Shown piece after piece: positions 15,720-23,049 of a stretch of 35,634 nucleotides of DNA (position 1 is the stretch's first letter; every line of letters begins with the position of its first letter). Below the pieces are notes generated by a model. That model worked only from the letters and a program-made list of their open reading frames with translations. It had not been told where the DNA came from and made no database searches. The position numbers and the translations under genes were made by a program. Source of the stretch: JBBPZA01 sp038199375 (GTDB lineage Bacteria; Actinomycetota; Thermoleophilia; Solirubrobacterales; Solirubrobacteraceae). The stretch covers positions 1-35,634 of the forward strand of contig JBBPZA010000037.1 in assembly GCA_038199375.1 (NCBI GenBank), given 5' to 3'.

Positions 15720-17332
15720 CGCTTGGAAGCCCTCTCGGCGGCGTCGAGCTCGGACTGCACGGTGTCGCGCTGGTTGGGGTTCTCCAGCCGCTTCTCGAGC
15801 ACGGGGATCGCCTCGTCGGGCCGGCCGGCGAGCCGGAGGGCGTTCCCGAGGTTGAACGCGACGTAGGCGCAGGTCAGGTCCTCGACGCTCTTGTCGCAGG
15901 CCTCGTAGGCGCGCTGGAGCACCGGGATCGCTTCGTCGTAGCGGCGCGCGCCGATAAGGCCGAACCCCTCGTCGTTGAGGGCCGCTGGGCTGGCTCCACC
16001 GGAGGACTCTGAACCGCCGCCGGCGGAGGGCGCCTCCCCGCTTCCGCCGCCCGGTTGGGAGGAGGGAGCCGGCGTGGCCGCGGGCTCGTCTGAAGGCTCG
16101 GAGGGTGTCGCCGACGTGGAGGAGCGCTCCTCCTCGCCGGACGACCGCGCCTTGCGCGCAGAGGAATCCGCCTTGTCGGCCGGATCCTCGTCGCCTCCTC
16201 CGCCGGCCGCGAGCGCCACCGCCACGGCCACGAGGGCCAGGACGCCGACGAGCGCGGCGGGCAGGAGCCAGCCGGGTCGGGCGCGGTGGACGGTCGGGCG
16301 GGTGACCGGGGCTGAAGGCGGCGCGGGCGGCGCGGGGGGATCGGGCCGTCGGGCGGCCCCTTGGGGCTCGCGCCGCACCGGGGGCGCGGGCGGCGCCGGG
16401 GGCGCCGGAACCCGGAGCGCCGAGGGCTCCGGCGAAATCGCCTCGAGCGGGAGCGGCGGAGGGAGGGGCATCGTCCGGTCGTCGTCATCGATGACCCCTG
16501 GCGGAAACAGTGCGTCCTCGAGCGCGTCGACGAATGCGGTCGCCGTCGGCCAGCGCTCCGCCGGGTCCTTGGCGAGCCCACGCAGGAGCACGGCGTCGAT
16601 CTCGGGGGGAAGTGAGGGATCGCGCCGGCTGGGCGGCTCGGGAGCTGCCTCGATATGCATCCGCGCGGTGGCCGCGAAGTGCTCGGCCCGGAACGGCCGG
16701 ACCCCGGTGAGCAGCTCGTAGGCCACCACGGCGAGCGAGTAGCGGTCAGACGGCTCGGCGGCGGGCCGCCCTTCGGCCTGCTCGGGGGAGACGTAGGCGG
16801 CGGTCCCGAGGACGTCGCCCGTCGTGGTGACCGCGGGGTCGTAGGCGAGGCGGGCGATGCCGAAGTCGGCCAGGACCAGCCGGTCGTGGCCGTCGAAGAG
16901 CATGTTGCCCGGCTTGACGTCGCGGTGGACGATCCGGCGCTCGTGGGCGGCGTCCAATCCCGAGGCGGCGTCGCGGAGCCACTCGAGCGCGCGCTCGCGA
17001 CCGATGCGCCGCCGGTCCCTGAGCCGGTCGGCCAAAGAGCCTCCGGGAAGCGACTCCATGACGATGAACGGGCGGCCCTCGTGCTCGCCGACGTCGTAGA
17101 TCGTGATCGCGTGGGGGTGGGTCGACAGGCCGGCGGCCGTGCGCGCCTCGCGCTGGAAGCGCATGCGCGCGCGCTCGTTCTCGGCCAGGTGGGCGGCGAG
17201 CACCTTGATGGCGACCTCCCGGCCGAGCAGGCAGTCCTCGGCGGCCCAGACTGCCGCCATGCCGCCGTTGGCGATGTGGCGCAACGGGCGGTAGCGCTCG
17301 GGGAGCTCGATGTTCAGACGCAAGGTGGCCAT
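15716..17332 (-). CDS. Membrane Ser/Thr protein kinase with extracytoplasmic TPR-like tail
   Basis: The 538-aa protein is a PknB-type kinase. The glycine-rich loop is at 20-28, catalytic Lys43 in EVAIKVL, HRDVKPGN at 136-143, DFG at 156-158, and TAAYVSPEQ at the activation segment, so all key residues are present. A Pro-rich linker (about 280-350) leads to one transmembrane helix (GWLLPAALVGVLALVAVAVALA) and a Ser/Pro/Gly stalk. The tail of about 85 residues has two TPR-like helix pairs (RRYDEAIPVLQRAYEAC and GRPDEAIPVLEKRLE). PASTA domains, common in this family, are absent, so the outside signal is probably a protein or peptide rather than peptidoglycan. It converges with ribH. Confidence 0.88.
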   Translation of the reverse strand: MATLRLNIELPERYRPLRHIANGGMAAVWAAEDCLLGREVAIKVLAAHLAENERARMRFQREARTAAGLSTHPHAITIYDVGEHEGRPFIVMESLPGGSLADRLRDRRRIGRERALEWLRDAASGLDAAHERRIVHRDVKPGNMLFDGHDRLVLADFGIARLAYDPAVTTTGDVLGTAAYVSPEQAEGRPAAEPSDRYSLAVVAYELLTGVRPFRAEHFAATARMHIEAAPEPPSRRDPSLPPEIDAVLLRGLAKDPAERWPTATAFVDALEDALFPPGVIDDDDRTMPLPPPLPLEAISPEPSALRVPAPPAPPAPPVRREPQGAARRPDPPAPPAPPSAPVTRPTVHRARPGWLLPAALVGVLALVAVAVALAAGGGGDEDPADKADSSARKARSSGEEERSSTSATPSEPSDEPAATPAPSSQPGGGSGEAPSAGGGSESSGGASPAALNDEGFGLIGARRYDEAIPVLQRAYEACDKSVEDLTCAYVAFNLGNALRLAGRPDEAIPVLEKRLENPNQRDTVQSELDAAERASKR

Positions 17333-17348
17333 CCCTGGGGGGTCGAGC

Positions 17349-17366
17349 GTCGCCCTTCGTGGCGAC
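17349..17366. other. Perfect 6-bp hairpin in the kinase leader
   Basis: GTCGCC and GGCGAC are separated by six bases (CTTCGT). The hairpin lies 16 bases before the kinase ATG on the minus strand. It could be a structured leader or an operator between the divergent kinase and rpmB; the role is unknown. Confidence 0.3.
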
Positions 17367-17444
17367 CCGACTTCCGTTCGCTTTACCCGCCGACGCGCCG
17401 CTTCACTCGGGGCGCCGGAGGGCGGGCGTGGGAAAGCGCCCTCC

Positions 17445-17450
17445 TATACT
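17445..17450 (+). promoter_or_regulatory. -10 hexamer TATACT of rpmB
   Basis: TATACT, close to the ideal -10, ends 11 bases before the rpmB ATG. No good -35 is seen. It would drive rpmB and probably the genes through the coiled-coil gene at 23006. Confidence 0.5.
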
Positions 17451-17461
17451 CCCGTGTCGCC

Positions 17462-17653
17462 ATGGCCAGGGTATGTCATTCGTGCAGCAAGGGCCCTGCC
17501 TTCGGGCACAGCCGCAGTCACTCGATGGTGGCGACCAAGCGGCGCTTCAACCCGAACCTGCAGAAGGTCCGCATCGACGACGGCGGGACGCCGCGACGGG
17601 TCTATGTCTGCACCCGCTGCCTGAAGGCCGGCAAGGTCACCAAGGCGCTCTGA
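17462..17653 (+). CDS. rpmB: Ribosomal protein L28 (zinc-ribbon type)
   Basis: The 63-aa large-subunit protein has two Cys pairs, C5-x-x-C8 and C50-x-x-C53, the zinc-binding form of L28. The core GHSRSHSMVATKRRFNPNLQ is typical. It stands at the head of the rpmB-fakA-recG-rsmD-coaD block, an order widely seen in bacteria. The zinc form is normally the default copy; no zinc-independent paralogue is visible here. Confidence 0.95.
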   Translation: MARVCHSCSKGPAFGHSRSHSMVATKRRFNPNLQKVRIDDGGTPRRVYVCTRCLKAGKVTKAL

Positions 17654-17676
17654 TCGCAGGCGGGGGTAACGGGCCG

Positions 17677-19323
17677 GTGTCCGATCCCAGCCTGACCCGC
17701 TTCCGCGCCGTCCTCGAGGCGGGCCTCGCGCACCTCGAGGCGCGGCGGCAGGAGATCAACGACCTCAACGTCTTCCCGGTCGCCGACGGCGACACGGGCG
17801 ACAACATGGTGCTGACTCTCCAGGCCGTGCTCGCCGAGGTCGACCGGCTGGCCAGCCAGGGCGAGCGCACGCTGGACGAGATCGGACGCGACGAGATCGT
17901 CGACTCCGTCGCGCGCGCCGCACTGCTGGGCGCCCGCGGAAACAGCGGGGTCATCCTCTCTCAGCTGATCCACGGCGCGGCCGAGGAGCTGATCAGCCGG
18001 CCGGGGGAGTTCGTGGACCCGGTGCTCATAGGCGCCGCGATGGCCCGCGCGGCCGACCGAGCCTATGCCTCGGTCCGCGCGCCCGCGGAGGGGACGATCC
18101 TCACGGTGATCCGCGAGATGGCCCACCAGGTCGTCGCCGACCTGGCCCACATGGAGCATCCGCGGCTGCCCGAGCCGGTGGAGGACGCAGAGCAGAACGC
18201 GGTCATCGCCGAAACGTTGGCACGTGCGCTCGCGGCGGGTGAGCGCTCGGTCGAGCGCGGTCCGGACCTGCTCCCGGTGCTGCGCGAGGCGGGGGTCGTT
18301 GACGCCGGCGGGCACGGGCTGCTCGTCCTGGTCGCCGGGGTGCTCGCGGCGCTGCGGGGCGCGCCGCCGCCGCCGCTCGCCCACCATGCGCCCGCGCGCG
18401 TCAGCCATCCCCAGCACGACTCGAGCACCTACCGCTACTGCACGAACTTCGCGGTCACCGGCTCAGAGCTCGAGGCCTCGGACTACGTCCGCCTCCTGGA
18501 GGCGCTCGGGGACTCCGTCCTGGTGGTGGGCGACGGCACGACCCTCAAGGTCCACGTGCACACCGACGAGCCCGAGCGCGCGACGGATATCTTCGATGCC
18601 GCCGGCACGGTCTCCCACCTCGACGTGGCCGACATGCGCGCGCAGATAGAGGCCCGCCGCGAGCGACTCGGGACTCAGACCAACGGGGCGCGACCGGTCT
18701 GCGGCGCGGTCGCCGTGGTCTCCTGCCCCGGGTGGGGTGGCCTCTTCGCGAGCCTGGGCGCAGAGCCGTTGGAGGGCGGCCCGACGCTCAACCCGTCGAC
18801 CCTCGATCTGCTCACCGCCATCCACGACGTCGCCGCCGAGCAGGTCGTCGTGCTGCCCGACAGCCCGAACGTGTTCCTCGCCGCCGAGCGCGCGGCTGAG
18901 CTCTCCGACAAGGAGGTCCACGTGGTCCACGCCCGGTCGATGCAGGCGGGGCTGGTCGCCGCCGTGGCCCTCGACCCGGGCCGCGGCGCCGCGGCCAACG
19001 CCGCGGCGATGGAGGAGGCGCTGGGCCGCGTGCGCAGCGGCGGCGTGGCGCCGGCGGCGCGCGACGACGCCGGCGGGCGCTTCCGGCGGGGCGATGCGGT
19101 CGGCTTCGTCGAGGAGGAGCTCGTCGCCTGGGGCGAGCCCGAGGAGACCCTGCGCGTAGTCCTGGCCGATCTGGGCGGCGACGCCGAGCTTCTCACCTGC
19201 ATCGCCGGCGAGGGCGCGCCGCTGCCCGAGGAGCTGGTGGGCGGGCTCGCTCCCGGCGGCGTCGAGCTCGAGCTGCGCGAGGGGGGCCAGCCGAGCTGGT
19301 GGTGGCTTTTTAGCGCGGAGTAG
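17677..19323 (+). CDS. DAK/DegV-type fatty acid kinase subunit-like protein (FakA/YloV)
   Basis: The 548-aa protein has the DhaL-type ATP domain at 1-200, with the Mg-ATP motif VADGDTGDN near residue 40 and GARGNSGVILSQL, then a central domain and a C-terminal DAK1-like domain (SSTYRYCTNFAVTG, and KVHVHTDEPERA near residue 290). FakA, with a DegV-type FakB carrier, phosphorylates exogenous fatty acids. No FakB gene is in this window. Start GTG 17677 follows an AGGCGGGGG stretch. The position between rpmB and recG is the standard one for yloV. Confidence 0.85.
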   Translation: MSDPSLTRFRAVLEAGLAHLEARRQEINDLNVFPVADGDTGDNMVLTLQAVLAEVDRLASQGERTLDEIGRDEIVDSVARAALLGARGNSGVILSQLIHGAAEELISRPGEFVDPVLIGAAMARAADRAYASVRAPAEGTILTVIREMAHQVVADLAHMEHPRLPEPVEDAEQNAVIAETLARALAAGERSVERGPDLLPVLREAGVVDAGGHGLLVLVAGVLAALRGAPPPPLAHHAPARVSHPQHDSSTYRYCTNFAVTGSELEASDYVRLLEALGDSVLVVGDGTTLKVHVHTDEPERATDIFDAAGTVSHLDVADMRAQIEARRERLGTQTNGARPVCGAVAVVSCPGWGGLFASLGAEPLEGGPTLNPSTLDLLTAIHDVAAEQVVVLPDSPNVFLAAERAAELSDKEVHVVHARSMQAGLVAAVALDPGRGAAANAAAMEEALGRVRSGGVAPAARDDAGGRFRRGDAVGFVEEELVAWGEPEETLRVVLADLGGDAELLTCIAGEGAPLPEELVGGLAPGGVELELREGGQPSWWWLFSAE

Positions 19324-19351
19324 GAGCGGGCCGACCGCGCCGAAGGTCATC

Positions 19352-21457
19352 ATGGACCGCATGGCGACCGGCTTCGCATCCCGCGCCCCCCTGAGCGCCG
19401 GGGAGCTCGCGGCGGCGCCGCTTCGCTCGATGCCCCGCCCGTCCCGTCTGGCCGAACCGCTCGAGGTGGCCCCGGCTCGCGCTGCCAAGGCGGTCGCTGC
19501 CCTCGGGCTGAGCACGGTCGGCGACCTGCTCGAGCATATCCCGCGCGATCGCCGCGAGGGCCGCACGATCGCCGCGCTCGAGCCGGGCGAGCCGGCGACG
19601 GTCGTCGCCGAGGTGCGATCGATCCGCAGCCGCCCCGTGCGCCGCCGCGGTATGCGCCCGCTCGTCGAGGCGACCGTCGGCGACGCGACGGGGACGATGC
19701 GCGTCGCCTTCTTCAACCAGCCCTGGCTGGAGGGCAGGTACAAGCCCGGCACGCGGGTGATGCTCCACGGCAAGCACGACGGTCGCAGCGGCTTCAGCGT
19801 GCAGACCCACGCGCCGACGAGCGAGGACGTCGCCGCCGCCGAGTCGGTTGCCCACTACCCGGCGAGCGAGGGCATCAGCTCTACCGAGATCCTCGCGCTG
19901 GTGCGCGGGCACCGCGCCGCCCTGCACCACGTCGTCGAGCCCCTTCCCGCGCGGCTCCGGGTGGCCCACGGCGTCCCCGACCGGGGCGCCGCGCTCGACG
20001 CCGTCCACTTCCCGGACGGCGACGAAGACCATCCGCTCGGCCGCCGGCGGCTCGAGCTCGACGAGCTCCTGCTCCGCCAGCTCGCCCTCCTCGTCCGACG
20101 GGCGCGGCGCCGGGCAGCCGGCGACGCGCCCGTGCTCGACGGTCCGTTCTCCCTCACCAAGCGCTGGCTGGAGAGCGGGCTGCCCTTCGCGCTCACCGGC
20201 GACCAGAAGCGGGCGATCGCGGCGATCTCCGGGGAACTGGGGGGCGAGCGCCCCATGCAGCGGCTGCTGATGGGGGAGGTCGGCTCCGGCAAGACCGTCA
20301 TCGCGCTGTGGGCGATGCTCCGCGCCGTCGAGCACGGGATGCAGGCCGCGCTGATGGCTCCGACGGAGACCCTGGCCGAGCAGCACTTCGCGACCATCCA
20401 GCGGCTCATGCCCGGAGAAGTGGTCCCGCTGGCGCTGCTCACGGGCTCGACCCCGGGCGGCCGGAGAGCCGACATGCTGGCAAAGCTCGCCTCCGGGGAG
20501 CTCTCGCTGGTGGTCGGCACCCACGCCCTCATCGAAGGAGACGTCGAATTCGACCGCCTCGCGGTGGCCGTCGTCGACGAGCAGCATCGCTTCGGGGTCC
20601 GCCAGCGTGCCGCGCTCGACCACAAGGGCGCTCAGGGCCTGCCCCCGCACCTGCTTCACATGACCGCCACGCCGATCCCCAGGACCCTCGCACTCACCGG
20701 CTACGGCGACCTCGACGTCACCGCACTGCGCGAGCTGCCGGGCGGGCGGCAGCCGATCGAGACCCACGTGGCCGCCGGCGAGCGCGAGCGAGCGCGCGCC
20801 TACGAGCGCATCCGCGAGGAGCTGCGCGCGGGCCGGCAGGCGTTCGTCGTCTGCCCGCTGGTCGAGGAGTCAGAGCTCCTCCAGGCGCGCGCGGCGACGG
20901 CCGAGCTCGAGCGGCTCGCCCGCACCGAGCTCGAGGGGTTCCGACTCGAGCTCCTGCACGGCCAGATGCGCCCGCGCGAGAAGCAGGCCGCGATGGCCGC
21001 CTTCGCCGGAGGTGGAGCCGACGTGCTCGTCGCCACCTCGGTGATCGAAGTCGGCATCGACGTGCCCAACGCGACGGTCATGCTCGTCGAGGACGCCGAG
21101 CGCTACGGGATCTCCCAGCTCCACCAGCTCCGTGGACGGGTCGGGCGGGGCGGCCACGCCTCGGTGTGCCTGCTCTTCGGCTCCAAGGACTCGGCGCGCC
21201 TGCGGGCCCTCGCCGAGCACCACGACGGATTCCGCCTCGCCGAGATCGACCTCGCCCTTCGGGGAGAGGGAGAGTTGATCGGAACGCGGCAGTCGGGCCT
21301 CGCCGAGCTCGACCCGGAGCTCCTCGAGCGCGCACACGCGGCGGCGCAGGGAATCGTGGACGCCGACCCCGAGTGCCAAGCGCCCGAGCACATCCTCCTT
21401 GCCGGCGCGCTGCGTGAGCGCTTCGGAGCCGAGGCGCTCGAGCCGATCCCCGCGTGA
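19352..21457 (+). CDS. recG: ATP-dependent DNA helicase RecG
   Basis: RecG remodels stalled replication forks and Holliday junctions. The 701-aa protein has a wedge/OB domain (about 60-190), Walker A GEVGSGKT near 309, the DEQH box with HRFG, motif III TATPIPRTLAL, and C-terminal motifs V-VI (ATSVIEVGIDVPNAT, QLRGRVGRG), ending in the TRIP region around RGEGELIGTRQSGLAE. All helicase motifs are present. ATG 19352 is preceded by GAAGG; ATG 19361 is an alternative. Confidence 0.95.
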   Translation: MDRMATGFASRAPLSAGELAAAPLRSMPRPSRLAEPLEVAPARAAKAVAALGLSTVGDLLEHIPRDRREGRTIAALEPGEPATVVAEVRSIRSRPVRRRGMRPLVEATVGDATGTMRVAFFNQPWLEGRYKPGTRVMLHGKHDGRSGFSVQTHAPTSEDVAAAESVAHYPASEGISSTEILALVRGHRAALHHVVEPLPARLRVAHGVPDRGAALDAVHFPDGDEDHPLGRRRLELDELLLRQLALLVRRARRRAAGDAPVLDGPFSLTKRWLESGLPFALTGDQKRAIAAISGELGGERPMQRLLMGEVGSGKTVIALWAMLRAVEHGMQAALMAPTETLAEQHFATIQRLMPGEVVPLALLTGSTPGGRRADMLAKLASGELSLVVGTHALIEGDVEFDRLAVAVVDEQHRFGVRQRAALDHKGAQGLPPHLLHMTATPIPRTLALTGYGDLDVTALRELPGGRQPIETHVAAGERERARAYERIREELRAGRQAFVVCPLVEESELLQARAATAELERLARTELEGFRLELLHGQMRPREKQAAMAAFAGGGADVLVATSVIEVGIDVPNATVMLVEDAERYGISQLHQLRGRVGRGGHASVCLLFGSKDSARLRALAEHHDGFRLAEIDLALRGEGELIGTRQSGLAELDPELLERAHAAAQGIVDADPECQAPEHILLAGALRERFGAEALEPIPA

Positions 21458-21500
21458 GGCGGAGCGGCCGGGACGGCGCCACATCCCGAAGGGGCGCTTG

Positions 21501-22031
21501 ATGAGGATCGTCGCCGGCCGCTTCGGCGGCCGTCGGATCGGGGCGCCGCGCGGCAGGGCCACCCGACCAACCTCCGACCGCGTCCGCGAGGCGCTCTTCG
21601 CGGTGCTCGGCGACGTGGAGGGCGCACGCGTCCTCGACCTCTTCGCGGGATCCGGGGCACTGGGCCTCGAGGCTCTCTCGCGGGGCGCCGCCCAGGCCAC
21701 CTTCGTCGACAGCGCGCCGGCCGCGATCGCGGCCGTTAGAGGGAACCTCACCGCGCTGGGGTCCGAGGGGCGGGTGCGCCGGCAGGACGCCCGGATCTTC
21801 CTTCGCGATGCACGCGAATCCGGCGCCGCCTACGATCTGGTGCTCCTCGACCCCCCATACCGGCTCGCCGGCCGGCTGGCTCCCGAGCTGTCGCCCCTGC
21901 TGACCTGTGTCCTCGCGCCCGGCGCGCGAGTGGTGAGCGAGAGCGACCGCCGCGCGCCGCTCGACCTGGCGCTCGCCCTGCTCGACGAGCGCCGCTACGG
22001 CGACACCCTCATCCGCATCCACTCACCGTGA
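21501..22031 (+). CDS. rsmD: 16S rRNA (guanine966-N2)-methyltransferase
   Basis: The 176-aa protein begins MRIVAGRFGGRRI and has RPTSDRVREALF, the SAM site DLFAGSGALGLEALSRGA (about 48-65) and the catalytic LLDPPYR near 115. It methylates G966 of 16S rRNA (E. coli numbering). Its stop overlaps the GTG of coaD (GTGA), the usual rsmD-coaD pairing. Confidence 0.93.
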   Translation: MRIVAGRFGGRRIGAPRGRATRPTSDRVREALFAVLGDVEGARVLDLFAGSGALGLEALSRGAAQATFVDSAPAAIAAVRGNLTALGSEGRVRRQDARIFLRDARESGAAYDLVLLDPPYRLAGRLAPELSPLLTCVLAPGARVVSESDRRAPLDLALALLDERRYGDTLIRIHSP

Positions 22032-22525
22032 ACCCCTCCAACCGCATCGCCGTCTGCCCCGGCAGCTACGACCCCATCACCAAGGGGCACGTGGACGTCA
22101 TCTCGCGCGCCGCGGCCATGTTCGACGAGGTCATCGTCGGCGTGGTCGACATCCAGCTGCGCAAGTCAAACGCCCTGTTCGCCGCCGCCGAGCGCTGCGC
22201 GATGGTGGAGGAGGCGACCGGCCACCTCCTCAACGTCCGCGCCGAGCCCTTCTCGGTCCTCGTCGTCGCCTTCGCGCGCGAGAAAGGCGCCATGGCGATC
22301 GTCAAAGGACTGCGCGCGATCTCGGACTTCGAGTACGAGCTCGAGATGAATCAGCTCAACAGCCTGCAGGCCCCGGAGATCGAGTCGATCTACCTGATGG
22401 CCTCGCCGCAGTACAGTTTCCTCTCGTCGAGCGGTGTCAAGGAGCTGGCGACGTTCGGCGGAGAGATCGACGACTTAGTGCCGCCTGGCGTCGCCGGGCG
22501 GTTGAAGGAAGCGCTCAGGCGCTGA
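22028..22525 (+). CDS. coaD: Phosphopantetheine adenylyltransferase
   Basis: CoaD transfers AMP to 4'-phosphopantetheine in coenzyme A synthesis. The 165-aa protein has the nucleotidyl-transferase motif GSYDPITKGHVDVI, KGLRAISDFEYELEMNQLN, and the C-terminal ATP loop FLSSSGVKEL. It starts with GTG inside the rsmD stop, so it is translationally coupled. Confidence 0.96.
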   Translation: MNPSNRIAVCPGSYDPITKGHVDVISRAAAMFDEVIVGVVDIQLRKSNALFAAAERCAMVEEATGHLLNVRAEPFSVLVVAFAREKGAMAIVKGLRAISDFEYELEMNQLNSLQAPEIESIYLMASPQYSFLSSSGVKELATFGGEIDDLVPPGVAGRLKEALRR

Positions 22526-22541
22526 CGAAAGAGGTTCGCGC

Positions 22542-23006
22542 ATGGACGTCCTGGTCCTCATAGACAAGCTGGACGACCTGGTCCACAACTCCAAGCCGGT
22601 CCCGCTGACCGACCAGGTTCGCGTGGACAAGGAGGAGATCTACGACATCCTCGACCAGATGCGGGCGACGATCCCCGAGGAGATCAAGCAGGCCCGCTGG
22701 ATCGTCAAGGAGCGTCAGGAGATGCTCGCCGAGGCCAAGCGCGAGGCCGAGCGCGTCGTCAAGGAGGCGCGCGAGCGCCAGGCCCGCCTGGTCAGCCAGG
22801 AGGAGATCACCAAGCAGGCCGAGCGCGCCGCGGAGGACATCATCGAGGATGCTCGGGCCCGCGAGCGCGAGATCCGTCTCGGCGCCGAGGACTATGCCGA
22901 CGAGATCCTCAACACGCTCGAGGTCAACCTCTCGAAGTTCATCGCGGCCGTCCAGCGCGGCCGCGAGCGCCTCGCCGGCCGCGAAGAGCCGGCCGAAGTC
23001 GGCTGA
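22542..23006 (+). CDS. DivIVA-like coiled-coil protein
   Basis: This small protein of 154 aa is almost entirely helical and charged. The N-terminal part MDVLVLIDKLDDLVHNSKPVP is followed by a long coiled coil (about 30-130: IKQARWIVKERQEMLAEAKR and so on). Genes of this type, often labelled DivIVA family or F0F1 subunit B-like, commonly follow coaD in actinobacteria and may organise the cell envelope or septum. It lacks the transmembrane helix of a true ATP synthase b subunit. SD GAAAGAGG lies before the ATG. Confidence 0.7.
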   Translation: MDVLVLIDKLDDLVHNSKPVPLTDQVRVDKEEIYDILDQMRATIPEEIKQARWIVKERQEMLAEAKREAERVVKEARERQARLVSQEEITKQAERAAEDIIEDARAREREIRLGAEDYADEILNTLEVNLSKFIAAVQRGRERLAGREEPAEVG

Positions 23007-23049
23007 GCGGGCGCCGAGCACGCTCGCCGGCGCTCTCGGTCGGTGGCGC
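23007..23049. terminator. GC-rich inverted repeat between convergent genes
   Basis: The 43 bases between the coiled-coil gene and the GGDEF-EAL gene contain GAGCG...CGCTC with inner GAGC/GCTC matches, an imperfect stem without a T-run. It may act as a weak two-way terminator. The pairing has mismatches. Confidence 0.25.
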
